A stretch of 64,000 bases of DNA, taken from NCBI GenBank assembly GCA_028751075.1, contig JAQZDA010000007.1, positions 1 through 64,000 on the forward strand, given 5' to 3'. Of this stretch, positions 1-9,592 are shown piece after piece. A model generated the notes under the pieces. It had not been told where the DNA came from and made no database searches. It saw only the letters and a program-made list of their open reading frames with translations. The position numbers were made by a program, and so were the translations under genes. Each line of letters opens with the position of its first letter. Positions within the stretch are counted from its first letter, which is position 1. This stretch comes from Euryarchaeota archaeon Ods02. Its GTDB lineage: Archaea > Halobacteriota > Halobacteria > Halobacteriales > Halorutilaceae.

Positions 1-384
1 CGACTCAACCTGTAGACCCTGCATCACTTCAACCCCTCAAGGGTTCGTCTGTAACCTGAGGGTCGAACCCTCGGACGGTGTCTTACGGTACTTCAACCCC
101 TCAAGGGTTCGTCTGTAACCGTGGCGTCCACCGAGTCGGGATAGTCGTCTTCGTCACTTCAACCCCTCAAGGGTTCGTCTGTAACTATACGACCTCCGCG
201 GCGTGGAGATGCCGTTATCGCCGACTTCAACCCCTCAAGGGTTCGTCTGTAACAGACAGGCGGCTTCCATGCGTACAAGGGCTGCATGACTTCAACCCCT
301 CAAGGGTTCGTCTGTAACGTTGGCTTCCCCACCTAATTCGTGGTCCGCAAGAGTACTTCAACCCCTCAAGGGTTCGTCTGTAAC
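1..384 (-). CRISPR. Type I-B CRISPR array, left end cut by window
   Basis: Six identical 30-nt repeats lie at 26-55, 90-119, 156-185, 224-253, 289-318 and 355-384. They are separated by unique spacers of 34, 36, 38, 35 and 36 nt, and a partial spacer occupies 1-25. Read on the minus strand the repeat starts GTTACAGACGAACCC and ends GGGGTTGAAGT, close to known haloarchaeal I-B repeats that end in a TTGAAG-type 8-nt 5' handle. Orientation and the cas2-side leader make the spacer at 319-354 the youngest. The array continues to the left of the window. I recognised no match between these five spacers and the rest of the window. Confidence 0.98.
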
Positions 385-485
385 CATGCGGCCTAAACAC
401 CGTACTGCGGGGGCTTAGAACCATCGGTGAACGGCGATATATCAGTCGACCTTCTATGGTGTATGAACCCGTGGGGGTCGGTGGA
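385..485 (-). promoter_or_regulatory. CRISPR leader with array promoter
   Basis: This 101-bp stretch separates the cas2 stop from the first repeat and is the expected leader position. A TATA-like GATATATC sits at 436-443 on the minus strand. Transcription would therefore start near 412, about 28 nt before the first repeat. No open reading frame is evident. The leader role is inferred from array polarity and the adjacent adaptation genes. Confidence 0.7.
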
Positions 486-746
486 TTACAGGAACCGGTC
501 GTCTTCAGCTGGGTCTTCGCCGTAGACGGTGCGATCCAGTAGGTTCTCGGAGGATAGTTCGTAGAGTATTACGGACTCGCCTTCCTCTAGAGCGTCTTCT
601 ACGAATCCCTGTATCTCGTGTAGCTCCCCCTCGGTGACTTCTCCTTCGAACACGGAGTTCTGGACGTGGGTTAGGTACTTCCGGAAGAAGTTCAGCATGA
701 TCCGTGTTCTGTCTGCTTCGACGTCGTAGACGGCTACAACGTACAT
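486..746 (-). CDS. cas2: CRISPR-associated endoribonuclease Cas2
   Basis: An 86-aa protein of usual Cas2 length with the ferredoxin-like start MYVVAVYDV; the Asp in that strand (residue 8) is the conserved metal-binding position. With Cas1 it forms the integrase that inserts new spacers next to the leader. The gene starts immediately after the cas1 stop (TAG at 747-749) and is the last of the eight-gene cas operon, directly before the leader. The C-terminus is acidic, as in other proteins here. Confidence 0.95.
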   Translation of the reverse strand: MYVVAVYDVEADRTRIMLNFFRKYLTHVQNSVFEGEVTEGELHEIQGFVEDALEEGESVILYELSSENLLDRTVYGEDPAEDDRFL

Positions 747-1739
747 CTACCACCACCTCTTGAAGGGCTTGTACTCCTCCCCTGTCAACAGGTGTTTTTT
801 GAGCTTGTAGGCTTCGAGTCGGAGGAGGTACTGGTAGCTGACCTTCCGCTTCAGTTGGGGGTGTTCGACGGTTTCTTCCAGCACTTCCTCGAACTCTTTG
901 GTGAAGGTCTCTCGACCGGAGTCGTCGAGTAGGCATGCGTTGAGGTCGTCTTCGAAGTCGTCCTTAGTTATCTGCTGCCTGTTCACTAGCCGGAAGATGA
1001 GTCGGTCGGTCAACAGGGGTTTGAAGAGGTCGGCGATGTCGAGCGCGAGCGAGTACCTTCTTTCGCCGGGCTCGTGGAGGTAGCTAATCGTGGGTTCGAG
1101 CGCAGTCGCACGTATCGCCGACACGCAGTTCGCGTAGACGAGCGAGTTCCCGAAGGAGATCAGACTGTTGACCTCGTTCGTGGGTGGATTGTACTTCCGT
1201 TTGTCGAACTCGAACTCAGGACGAAGTATGTCGTCGAAGGTGGAGTAGTACTCGCGGCGCGCCGAAGCTTCGACACCCATGACCTCCTCGGTGTCGACAG
1301 CTTTATCGACTTCGTCGGAAAGTCCACGTAGCTTCTCAGTCTCTTTCTCGAAGCTCGCGCTTCTGCCGTCGTAGTACATCACGTTCCTGCGCATATTGTG
1401 GATGCTTCCCTCCACCATCGCACGTGCGATGGTCATCCTGCTTTCTAGGTCGTCGTACGCTCGAACCTGTTCTACCACGGTCTGCCCCGACTGCTGTCCT
1501 TTCTTCGGCATGATCGAGCCTGCGTAGTGGTCGTTCCAGCCGAACACGTGAACCGCCACGCCCTTCTTGTTCAGGAAGGATATCAGACGGGTGTTGTAGT
1601 CTATCTGTCCGTGCAGATACACGGCTTCGGCTTTCTCCACGGGCAGGTACTTCTTCTCGTCGTCCTCCGTCACGAGACGCAAGGTGTTGTTGTGCCTTTC
1701 GAGGGTTCCGTCTGAGAACACGTGGTAGTTCCTGTCCAT
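747..1739 (-). CDS. cas1: CRISPR-associated integrase Cas1
   Basis: Cas1b-type integrase of 330 aa. I chose the ATG at 1739 (MDRNYHVFSDG), because the longer frame to 1787 overlaps cas4 and adds residues not typical of the family. The beta-rich N-terminal domain contains a VYLHGQIDYN segment. The helical catalytic domain holds GNSLVYANC and YLHEPGERRYSLALDIAD, carrying the conserved His and Asp metal ligands. It would act with Cas2 and Cas4 to acquire PAM-selected spacers. It lies 5 nt after cas4 and directly abuts cas2. Confidence 0.95.
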   Translation of the reverse strand: MDRNYHVFSDGTLERHNNTLRLVTEDDEKKYLPVEKAEAVYLHGQIDYNTRLISFLNKKGVAVHVFGWNDHYAGSIMPKKGQQSGQTVVEQVRAYDDLESRMTIARAMVEGSIHNMRRNVMYYDGRSASFEKETEKLRGLSDEVDKAVDTEEVMGVEASARREYYSTFDDILRPEFEFDKRKYNPPTNEVNSLISFGNSLVYANCVSAIRATALEPTISYLHEPGERRYSLALDIADLFKPLLTDRLIFRLVNRQQITKDDFEDDLNACLLDDSGRETFTKEFEEVLEETVEHPQLKRKVSYQYLLRLEAYKLKKHLLTGEEYKPFKRWW

Positions 1740-1744
1740 CTCGT

Positions 1745-2326
1745 TTATCTCTCCATGCTTATCCAGCAGAAGTCGTGGTACGCGCACGAGTCGCAGAACG
1801 GTTTCTCCTCCGCAGGCGGCGGCTCCTCCATGTTCACGACGTCGTATATGCCACGGATAGCTTCCTCCACCTCTGCCTCTGCTTCTTTCGTTAGCTCTAC
1901 GTCTTCGCGGTCTTTCTCCGTGGGATGCGCGAGCACACCTTCGCGTTCCTCACCGACCACGTGCTTGAGGTACCATAGGTAGTACAGCAGCTGCATCTCC
2001 GACGCCTTCTTCAGCTTCGACGAAGGCTTCACCTCCACGACCTTGCCGTCGTCGAGCATGTCGATGGATATCGTGCCGTCGACGGAGTAGCTGCGTTTCT
2101 TCCGCTCGAACGACTTCTCGTCGACCTGCGTTCCACGTACGATGTTGGCGTTGCTCCGGTCTATCTGTACGTCCCTGCTGAGGAACCATAGCTCGCGCTC
2201 GCAGACGAAGTAGTACTGCATCATCACCCCGGTGACGCGGAAGCCATCGGACGACGCGCCGTCGCGTGCGTTCTCCAGCAGAACGTCGACGGGGTCGTCA
2301 GAGGAACCTGTCTTCGACGGAGTCAT
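1745..2326 (-). CDS. cas4: CRISPR-associated exonuclease Cas4
   Basis: A RecB-fold nuclease of 193 aa. One Cys lies early in the family segment MQYYFVCERELW, and three more sit in the C-terminal FCDSCAYHDFCW. These would be the four ligands of the Cas4 Fe-S cluster. The nuclease core shows a DGTISIDML strand, VVEVKPSSK and the QLLYYLWYL helix. Cas4 trims prespacers and selects PAM ends for Cas1-Cas2. I chose the ATG at 2326 because the longer frame starts with TTG at 2335; either start overlaps the cas3 3' end, by about 29 nt here, which suggests coupled translation. Confidence 0.93.
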   Translation of the reverse strand: MTPSKTGSSDDPVDVLLENARDGASSDGFRVTGVMMQYYFVCERELWFLSRDVQIDRSNANIVRGTQVDEKSFERKKRSYSVDGTISIDMLDDGKVVEVKPSSKLKKASEMQLLYYLWYLKHVVGEEREGVLAHPTEKDREDVELTKEAEAEVEEAIRGIYDVVNMEEPPPAEEKPFCDSCAYHDFCWISMER

Positions 2327-4829
2327 CCTGAACAACTAGACCTCTCTTAGCATCGAACTTACTTGAATCATCTGACGAGGTCTTCAGGTATCTGAGCCCC
2401 TCGTAGTTCTCACCTACTGGGTTCAACCTTGACACTGCTTCATGGTCTTGTTCGGTATACAGGGGAACTGAAACCCTGAGTTCCTTGGTCTCGTCGACCA
2501 GGTCACCTGCCTTCGAGTGTCTCCCTTCGTCGTTGGCGTCGATAATCTCCTGAATCTTCATTTTCTCATCGGAGGTCCGGGCTACTATCACGTCGACGGA
2601 GTTCGTGGCGTTGATCAGGGATTCGGCGCCGAGTCTTTCGGCTTCGGCGTCGTCGAACCATTCGACAAGTTCTTCCTCTCCCAGACCTTTCTCGTGGAGT
2701 TTCCTATAGTATGATTCAACAGCCTCTCTCGACATCTGGTGCCCTGGTATCCGGCGTTCACCTTCTCCTCGTACGGAGTTTATGGCTTCTGCTACCACCG
2801 GCAGAAGGCTTGGACCAAAGAGGCTGTAGACGGTTTTCGACGGCAGGTTCTCTTTTCCCTCTGGAGGGGCTAGCGTCCAGACGACTACTTCCCCTCTTTC
2901 GTGTTCGAACGACCTGTTACATCTACCTGCAGCCTGAACGATGCTGTCGAGTGGGGCGAAGTCCCTGTAGACCTTGTCGAAGCTTATGTCTACACCTGCT
3001 TCAATCAGCTGCGTCGACACTGTTACCACTGGAGCTCCTTCTTCGGTGAGTTTCTTCACTGACTTGATTATCTCCAAGCGGTCCTTTGGCCTCATCCTGG
3101 TAGTCAGGTGAGCAACCGCTGGCATATCTTTTTCTTCGACCTCTGCTAGAACGGCGTCCGCGGTTTCGAGAGCCGTGTCCTCCTTCTCCAGATGATTCCC
3201 GTGTACCTCGTTTACGTTCACGGTTTCAGCGGTCTCTTCTATCTCGCTAGAGAGCTGTTCCGCGCTTGCGATGGTGTTGCAGATGGCAAGAGTTGATTCA
3301 CCATCATTTTCAGTTATCTCCTCCGCGGCGTCACTGTACCCTAAGGGCTCGTGTTCCCCTGTACTTTCTAGATGGACGTCCGCGGAGTCATGTAGCACGT
3401 ACTTCACTCGTTCGGCATCGACGAAGTACTCGTCGACGTCTCCTATGAGTTCGAAGGTTTCTATACCACCTGCTTCGAACACGCGCGGCTGCGTGGCTGT
3501 CATCGCGACGACGGTTGCGTCGTACTCCTCCGTTAGAGTTTGAACGATCCTCCTAACGAGGCTCCACCAGCGGTGGGGTAACGCCTGTGGTTCGTCGAGG
3601 ACTATGACGCTGTCGTAGAGCGCGGGCAGCTTCAGGGACTGCGAGTTCTTCGGACCTGCGAGGCTCTCGAAGAGCTGGACGAACGTGGTAACAATCAACC
3701 CGGTGCGCCAGCTTTCGCCTAGCATGTACTCCTCTGACGCTCCGACATCCGTGTCATCCGTCTCGACGACAGTCTCTGAGAGATGATGGTGGATTGTTAG
3801 CGTTCTATCGGTTGGTTCAACGTCGAATACATCTATCACGTCGTCGACGAGCTGATCTATTATAGAGGTGAAAGGTAGGGCGTACACGACCCTTCCGTCG
3901 CCATCCCGTAGGTTCCTTATCTTCATAGCGGCGCTCATCCCGGTGTAGGTCTTGCCGAGCCCCGTGGGAAGAGTTATCGTGCCGAGTCCCCCGTTTCCTT
4001 CTAGGAACTCCTCTACGTTGTCCAAAACCTCCTTTCGTGCTGCCTCCCTCCTCTCGTTCAGTCGTCTCTCCCGTTCACCTTCGCCTGGTGGTAATGCTGC
4101 GATATGTCGCTCTAGAACCCCCGGGTCGAGGTTCTCTCCCCTAAGATCGTCTGTCGGAACTCCTGCTGCGTCCGTCTTGTCGGCCAACGTGAGAGCACTC
4201 CAAAGCTGGAGCTCTAATGGATAGAGCCCTTCGTCTAGCTCCTTCAAGCTGTTACCGTACTTGCTGACGACCAGCTCCTTGACGGACGTGAACCTCTCAC
4301 CTGACTCGAACTGCTCCGCGAACTCCGTCCACGAGCCTTCACCATCGGTAGCCTTCTCTATAACATCCTCCGCTACTTTCCGTGCTTCAGGGTTCTCCGA
4401 CACGTCCTGCACTTGGGTTCTCATCTCCTCCTTCCTCTCGTCGAAACTGAGCGTCCTCTTTCTCACGTACTCACGGGCGTCCGGGAGTCTACCGTGATGC
4501 TCTGACACAGCTAGATACCCGGATAACCTTTCGATATCCCCGTATCCTGTTTTCTCTAGAACGTACTCCGCGACGTACCCCCCTAGAGGCGAATGATGTT
4601 TCGGCCCGGCAGGCTGGTTACCTCGTATGTAGTTCTGGAAGAACGACGTGGCTTTCCCGATGTCGTGGACGGATACCGTTCGTCGGACGAGATGCTCTAA
4701 TAGGTTATCTTCGACTGTCTTGGCTTCGGCGGGCACGAGCTCCGACGCACGTGAAGCCGCGTCTCTCAGATGTGTCTCTAGCAGTTTCCCCCCGTCTTCA
4801 TCCGGTGGATGGGAGTATATACCATCCAT
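2298..4829 (-). CDS. cas3: CRISPR-associated helicase-nuclease Cas3
   Basis: An 843-aa fused HD nuclease and SF2 helicase, the effector that degrades DNA marked by Cascade. The HD domain shows VSVHDIGKA (HD at residues 55-56), then HHSPLGG and SEHHGRLPD. The helicase has a Walker A TLPTGLGKT near residue 290, a DExx box VLDEPQ near 410, a VAMTATQP motif III and a QAAGRCNR motif VI. Nothing key is missing, so the system looks interference-competent. Its ATG overlaps the cas5 stop by one base (TGATG), indicating coupled translation. Confidence 0.96.
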   Translation of the reverse strand: MDGIYSHPPDEDGGKLLETHLRDAASRASELVPAEAKTVEDNLLEHLVRRTVSVHDIGKATSFFQNYIRGNQPAGPKHHSPLGGYVAEYVLEKTGYGDIERLSGYLAVSEHHGRLPDAREYVRKRTLSFDERKEEMRTQVQDVSENPEARKVAEDVIEKATDGEGSWTEFAEQFESGERFTSVKELVVSKYGNSLKELDEGLYPLELQLWSALTLADKTDAAGVPTDDLRGENLDPGVLERHIAALPPGEGERERRLNERREAARKEVLDNVEEFLEGNGGLGTITLPTGLGKTYTGMSAAMKIRNLRDGDGRVVYALPFTSIIDQLVDDVIDVFDVEPTDRTLTIHHHLSETVVETDDTDVGASEEYMLGESWRTGLIVTTFVQLFESLAGPKNSQSLKLPALYDSVIVLDEPQALPHRWWSLVRRIVQTLTEEYDATVVAMTATQPRVFEAGGIETFELIGDVDEYFVDAERVKYVLHDSADVHLESTGEHEPLGYSDAAEEITENDGESTLAICNTIASAEQLSSEIEETAETVNVNEVHGNHLEKEDTALETADAVLAEVEEKDMPAVAHLTTRMRPKDRLEIIKSVKKLTEEGAPVVTVSTQLIEAGVDISFDKVYRDFAPLDSIVQAAGRCNRSFEHERGEVVVWTLAPPEGKENLPSKTVYSLFGPSLLPVVAEAINSVRGEGERRIPGHQMSREAVESYYRKLHEKGLGEEELVEWFDDAEAERLGAESLINATNSVDVIVARTSDEKMKIQEIIDANDEGRHSKAGDLVDETKELRVSVPLYTEQDHEAVSRLNPVGENYEGLRYLKTSSDDSSKFDAKRGLVVQDDSVEDRFL

Positions 4830-5632
4830 CAGACGAACACTACCTGTCTACTATCAACTTCGTTGACGGGTACATTATCCGTTTTTATCTTGAGGGGTTC
4901 AGCCTCGGGGTTGTAGGAGTAAGAGGTGAACGCCGTGGTTCTACGTCCGCCTTCGTGTCGCTCCATGAACGCTGGAGGCTTCTCCATCCTGAACTCCGTA
5001 CCGGGATCCGGTACTACATCGTCTGTAGGAACCGTGGAGTCTACCTTCGCTGTCCCTTCCGAAACCACGGATTCGACATCGAACTCGCCGTGGTACTCTA
5101 CCTCAGCGAGGTGTTCGGACAGCCCAAGGCTGGGTGTGTAGTGAGATCTGCCCTGGCTTAGCATCTCCTGGAGCTCTCCGTACACTCGTTGGTCTTCGAG
5201 CCAGAGATCTATCCGGTAGGCGGGGTCGACCAGTACCTCGTAGTTGTGTTGCTGGCGGTTGTCGGTGGAGTCGGGGAAGCCGATGCTCAGGGAGCCGCGT
5301 GAGTTCAGGGTCTTCATCGACTCTCCTGCTGTCGAGAGCGTGTTCATCGGCATGTTGAGCGTCCGTAGCTCGGACTTCGGTTCGATAGCTATGGCCGAGC
5401 TTCCGGGCGCGAACAGGTGGTAGTACTCGTCGCGGCCTATACCGAGGACTCCGGCGACGAGCCCAGCGACGGTGGTACGGGGTATCACCCGATATGTCTG
5501 TTTCACGATGTTGCCCTCTATCCGCCGGAAGTGCCCCCATGGACCCTTCACGGTGAAGGAAAGACATCTGTCGATGTCCCTGCCTTCACCGCTGGCTTCA
5601 CCGTCTCCGTCGGTACTTTTCTCGTCGGCCAT
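4829..5632 (-). CDS. cas5: Cascade subunit Cas5 (type I-B)
   Basis: A 267-aa Cas5b. After an acidic, glycine-rich leader of about 20 residues comes the Cas5 RAMP start CLSFTVKGPWGHFRR and the segment YRVIPRTTVAGLVAGVLGI, both typical of the haloarchaeal Cas5h group. Cas5 caps the 5' handle of the crRNA and contacts Cas8b. It lies 1 nt downstream of cas7 and overlaps cas3 by one base. Family assignment rests on these motifs and on operon order. Confidence 0.93.
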   Translation of the reverse strand: MADEKSTDGDGEASGEGRDIDRCLSFTVKGPWGHFRRIEGNIVKQTYRVIPRTTVAGLVAGVLGIGRDEYYHLFAPGSSAIAIEPKSELRTLNMPMNTLSTAGESMKTLNSRGSLSIGFPDSTDNRQQHNYEVLVDPAYRIDLWLEDQRVYGELQEMLSQGRSHYTPSLGLSEHLAEVEYHGEFDVESVVSEGTAKVDSTVPTDDVVPDPGTEFRMEKPPAFMERHEGGRRTTAFTSYSYNPEAEPLKIKTDNVPVNEVDSRQVVFV

Positions 5633-5633
5633 T

Positions 5634-6683
5634 TTACTCCGCTATCGCCTTCTGATACTCGTCGTAGACTTCTATCTGGTCGACGTCTACACCCGTACCC
5701 TCAAGCGCGCTGTACAGGAGGTTCTCTCCACCTGTTTCGTCGCCGTTCCTGAACTCGACGACGTCGCTTGCCGCGACTCTTACCTTCTGTATCTTGTCAC
5801 TGTGAGTGTCGAGCCGGTCGATAAGCTCAGTTACATCGAGCTCCAGGTCGTCGATGTTCCGGAGCTCGTCCTCGGGTTTCGAGCCGTCTCCCAGCGAGAG
5901 ATTCCGTTGAAGACCGCCGATGTGGAAGCTGTCGTCTTCGTACTCCACCCGAAGGTAGAGCCGGGGCTCTTGTCCGACCTTGCTTCGTGTAACTGTCTGG
6001 TTCTTGAGCGCACGCCAGCAGAGTGTGTCTAGGCGCTTTACATCCTGCTGAGTTAGATTGGTGTCCTCCGCTCCGTTCTCGTCTACGACTCCGTGGAAGG
6101 CTATCAACCCGTACTGGATACGGTGGTCGTCGAGTCCGAACCCGCCCTGTTCCTTGTCTTCCTGCGTCGCTATGACGCTCGTGAGGCTGTCGTAGTTCTC
6201 GTTCTCGTTGACGGCGTGTAGGGTCTTGCCGGGTGAGAACTGGACGGGGCCTGTGAAGTGGTCGGGTAGCGCGTCTGCGACCTCCTCGTCATCAGCGTCT
6301 ACGCTCATCGTTGCTCCGAAGTACCTGACGTCGGCACTGTTCTCGAGGAACTCCGAGTACACTGCTTCCTCGAGCTCCTCGGGGTCGTCGTACTCCGAGG
6401 GCTCTATCTCCTTGATTCGGTCTTCGAGTAGCTGTTCGCGCGTGAACTGATGTCCTTCTTCTTTGACGTTTCGTATGTAGACCCCGAGGCCGTCGTCGTC
6501 AAGCTGGTCGCGAAGGTAGCGCTTGAGTCGGACGTCAGTGACTATCGCCTGCTGGGTCTGCGGGTCTATCCTTGGTCGGTTGCCCGCGCTCAACGGGTTT
6601 CCGTTTGGGTTGCAGTCCACTGCGTCGTACACGAATACTATCTCGGAGCGGTTCTCGACGGTTTCTGTGTCTTGATCTGTCAT
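5634..6683 (-). CDS. cas7: Cascade backbone subunit Cas7 (type I-B, Csh2)
   Basis: A 349-aa Cas7b/Csh2. The N-terminal RRM-like segment reads EIVFVYDAVDCNPNGNPL, followed by PRIDPQTQQAIVTDVRLKR, a recognisable family signature. Multiple copies coat the crRNA spacer and flip every sixth guide base out of the duplex. That geometry is the basis for reading the position-6 mismatch in the nearby creR target as neutral. The ATG at 6683 lies 3 nt after the cas8b stop. Confidence 0.95.
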   Translation of the reverse strand: MTDQDTETVENRSEIVFVYDAVDCNPNGNPLSAGNRPRIDPQTQQAIVTDVRLKRYLRDQLDDDGLGVYIRNVKEEGHQFTREQLLEDRIKEIEPSEYDDPEELEEAVYSEFLENSADVRYFGATMSVDADDEEVADALPDHFTGPVQFSPGKTLHAVNENENYDSLTSVIATQEDKEQGGFGLDDHRIQYGLIAFHGVVDENGAEDTNLTQQDVKRLDTLCWRALKNQTVTRSKVGQEPRLYLRVEYEDDSFHIGGLQRNLSLGDGSKPEDELRNIDDLELDVTELIDRLDTHSDKIQKVRVAASDVVEFRNGDETGGENLLYSALEGTGVDVDQIEVYDEYQKAIAE

Positions 6684-6686
6684 GGT

Positions 6687-8789
6687 TTAGTTCTCCTGGC
6701 TGTCTTGTTCTTCGGCTGAAACGTAGCTGTTCAATCCGTACGTTACTCCCAGCGAGTAGTAGAACCGGAGGTCCTCGGTTCTGATGTCCCACGTCTCCAC
6801 GTCCTTCTCCAGCAACGTGTCTCTCAGCCGATCTACGACCTCTGCGAACATCGTGGAGCTCAGGTTCTTCTCCCGGGAGTAAACCAGGTCCTTGTCGATG
6901 ACCTCCTCCGTAGTTCGTTTGATCTTCGGTCGCGTCATCGACTTCACCGGGTACTGATCCACGAGGGTAGTGCTGCGGCCCTCAGCGGACTGGATTCCCG
7001 ACATGTGCCCTACCAGCGCCCCAAGAAGGAACGCTCCTCTACGTTCGGTGTCCTCTAAGGCGGGTGTCTGTTCTATGAACTGTGCTATCTTACGTTCACG
7101 TACGGCGGCTTTGGAGCCGCCGTCTGCTATCGCTTGGTTCGTGGTCATGTATCCTTCCGTGTATTCGTTGGGTTTCGTCAGCGGTTCTCTGTCGGCTTCT
7201 TTCGTCTTCAGTAGGCCTGCATCAGCTAGCGCGCACATCTGGGCGTACTGTGACGCGACGGTGTGACGTGGGAACGAGTCGCCACTCTCCTCGGTGAGCC
7301 TGTCCGAGTACAGCTTCAGGAGTTCACCTACGTCGATGCCCTCGCCCGAGAGTACGCTCACGAGTGCACGGACCCGTGCGTCGTCGGCGGAGAACGTCTG
7401 TTCGTCGTCGGGCCTGGGGAACGTGAGAGCGAAGTACCAGCCGGTGGAGATGATGTCCACCTTCATCCTGTCCTTGCGGAGCAGCTGCCAGTGGTCTTCT
7501 TCGGAGTTGTCGGACTCCGGCGGAACTCCTAACGCCGCGCTCGCACGGCCATCAGTTCCCTCGTCGTCGAACACCCAGGACTTCAGAACCTGGTTATGAG
7601 ATCCCTCTAGCTCGATGGGGTGGTGTATCCTGCCGTCCATCGTCTCGCCGTAGACGTCGAACCTCTTCTGCTGGTGTTTCCTGACTGCGGATACGTAGAA
7701 CCGGAGTCGACCTGGTATCTTCTCGACGTCGCCGTCGTACTCTCTGTAAATGAATTCCAAGGTAGTCATGTTCTCTTCGTCAAGCACCCCGTACAGGAGG
7801 CCGTAAAGCGTCAGAAGACTGTCCACTTCCGGCTCACCGATGAAGTACGGCAGGTAGTAGACTGTGGCGCCGAACGTCGTGTAGGTACAGGCTTCCACGA
7901 ACGGACCTGCGTTGTCGACGTCTACCGCAGTGTCCTGCGACACCGGGTGGCTCCGCCAGGCTTCGTCGGCGTCGAAACCCGGGAACTTCTCCATCTGCTT
8001 GCCGAGGTAGTAGTTTAGAGGGTCCTCTGACGTCCCAACAGTAACGGCTTCATCTCCTGTGACAAGGTCGACCGCCTCTCCCTCTGACTCGTCGGCGTCG
8101 CCCTTTGAGACGAGCTTCGAAAGTATCCTCTGTTTCATCGCCTCGTTGAAGACCTCCACGTCACCGGGGTAGAGGTAATCACCATCTTCCTCGAGCTTAA
8201 CCTGAACGGTGAGAAGCGAGGTAGCTGTCCCGTCGATCAACCTCGTGACCTCTTCCTCTATCTTCCCGAGGACGTCCTCATCTTCACCCATTTCTGCCAA
8301 TGCGTCGATAATCCAGCCGTCTTCGTGGTCCTCTCCGGCGGCCTGGATGACGTCATCCGTCGCCCAGCGGGTTAGGCGCTCCTGCGCGTACTCGGCGAGC
8401 TTCTCCGGCTCTTTATCCCGACCCGAGCGATGAGTGATGCTATGGTCGAATCCTCTAGCAGAGTCGTAGTAGCTGTGTGCGACATCTGCGACTATATCAC
8501 TCTGGTAGTTCCTCACCCAGACGGGCTCATCGGAGTCCAGACGAGGTTCATCGCCGGATAGATCGGCTCTCACTACTATCAGGCTGTCAGGTTCACCAAC
8601 GAGCTCGTCGGCCTGCGCAGGCGTGAGGTACGCGCCGTACTCCCCGCCTCCGACTGTGGCCAACGTGTAGAGCCTGCCGTACACGTACTGGATATCGCGC
8701 AACGACGATATCGGGCGGGATGGGAACTCCTGTAGGAGCTCGTCAGCGTCGTACATATCCTCGAACTTCTCGGGTTCAGGTAGCTGCAC
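6687..8789 (-). CDS. cas8b: Cascade large subunit Cas8b (haloarchaeal Csh1 type)
   Basis: A 700-aa acidic protein in the position and size range of haloarchaeal Cas8b, the subunit that reads the PAM and positions target DNA. I see no catalytic motif, as expected for this divergent family. Identification rests mainly on synteny between cas6 and cas7 and on length. The start codon is GTG (8787-8789) and lies inside the last 14 nt of cas6, consistent with translational coupling. Confidence 0.88.
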   Translation of the reverse strand: MQLPEPEKFEDMYDADELLQEFPSRPISSLRDIQYVYGRLYTLATVGGGEYGAYLTPAQADELVGEPDSLIVVRADLSGDEPRLDSDEPVWVRNYQSDIVADVAHSYYDSARGFDHSITHRSGRDKEPEKLAEYAQERLTRWATDDVIQAAGEDHEDGWIIDALAEMGEDEDVLGKIEEEVTRLIDGTATSLLTVQVKLEEDGDYLYPGDVEVFNEAMKQRILSKLVSKGDADESEGEAVDLVTGDEAVTVGTSEDPLNYYLGKQMEKFPGFDADEAWRSHPVSQDTAVDVDNAGPFVEACTYTTFGATVYYLPYFIGEPEVDSLLTLYGLLYGVLDEENMTTLEFIYREYDGDVEKIPGRLRFYVSAVRKHQQKRFDVYGETMDGRIHHPIELEGSHNQVLKSWVFDDEGTDGRASAALGVPPESDNSEEDHWQLLRKDRMKVDIISTGWYFALTFPRPDDEQTFSADDARVRALVSVLSGEGIDVGELLKLYSDRLTEESGDSFPRHTVASQYAQMCALADAGLLKTKEADREPLTKPNEYTEGYMTTNQAIADGGSKAAVRERKIAQFIEQTPALEDTERRGAFLLGALVGHMSGIQSAEGRSTTLVDQYPVKSMTRPKIKRTTEEVIDKDLVYSREKNLSSTMFAEVVDRLRDTLLEKDVETWDIRTEDLRFYYSLGVTYGLNSYVSAEEQDSQEN

Positions 8790-9576
8790 GTCTGCCCCCT
8801 ACCTCGTTCTTCTCGGTGATGTTCACGAAGCCGAGCCCGAGCGAGTTCCTACCCCCGATGCCTGTGTCGAGCGCGAGGTTCAGATGCCTTCGGTGGTGGT
8901 CGTCACGAACCTTGTATCCGAACCGCCACTTGCTGAGTACGACCTCCATCTCAACTCCCTCTGTCACTGTGAGCGGGATGGCGAAGGACTTAATCAGCTC
9001 GTAGCTGTTGAACAGAGGTCCCTCAGTATCTTCAGGCCCGGGTAGGTGTTCGCCGATGAACTCGTCGTGCTTCGCCTGGAGGTTCGATGTTACGGCGTTG
9101 ACGAACGGTTCGTTGGTGTGTTCGGGACGCCAGTATGTTGGAGTCTCGCCGTGGCCGTTGTCGATACCGTACTCTTCTCGGACTTCCTCGTACAGTCTAA
9201 CGAGGACGCCGGTTGCGGTTTCGATGGTTCCCTCCGTGCCGGGTTCGCCGACGTCAACGTCGAACGCCGAGAGATCCTCGACCTCGAACTCCATCTCGCC
9301 GACGTTGAACTCGGGGTCCTGTTTGACGTCTTTGGCGACGTAGGACAGGACTTGTTCGTCCACCGACGATACTATCACCTTGCGCTCGTCGCCCTCCTCC
9401 ATGTCACCGAACGGGAACGGGTTCGACATGCAGAACTCAGAGGGCCCACCTGAACCGTGGTTCTCGTCCGCTGGCGTGCCCTCCAGCGCACGCCATATTC
9501 TGCCGCTCAACTTCCTGTGGTAGTTCGACACGTAAGCCGTGTCGGCCTGTGCTCTAAGGTACATCATTAGCCTCAT
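8776..9576 (-). CDS. cas6: crRNA-processing endoribonuclease Cas6
   Basis: A 266-aa RAMP endonuclease that cuts pre-crRNA within repeats. The N-terminus contains SNYHRKLSGRIWRAL, where the His is the likely catalytic residue. The C-terminal glycine-rich loop is TGIGGRNSLGLGFVN, diagnostic of Cas6. It is the first gene of the cas operon. Its 5' leader (9577-9615 approximately) carries the creR target site, so control at this gene would set the level of the whole operon. It would also process the adjacent creR transcript if that RNA behaves like crRNA. Confidence 0.95.
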   Translation of the reverse strand: MRLMMYLRAQADTAYVSNYHRKLSGRIWRALEGTPADENHGSGGPSEFCMSNPFPFGDMEEGDERKVIVSSVDEQVLSYVAKDVKQDPEFNVGEMEFEVEDLSAFDVDVGEPGTEGTIETATGVLVRLYEEVREEYGIDNGHGETPTYWRPEHTNEPFVNAVTSNLQAKHDEFIGEHLPGPEDTEGPLFNSYELIKSFAIPLTVTEGVEMEVVLSKWRFGYKVRDDHHRRHLNLALDTGIGGRNSLGLGFVNITEKNEVGGRRAAT

Positions 9577-9592
9577 CGTTTAGCTCTCTTCT

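Noticed and set aside
26-354. Self-targeting by array spacers
   Set aside because: No spacer matched another part of the window on inspection. A full genome search would be needed to exclude targets elsewhere.
78-424. Open frames inside the CRISPR array
   Set aside because: They are made of translated repeats and spacers, not genes.
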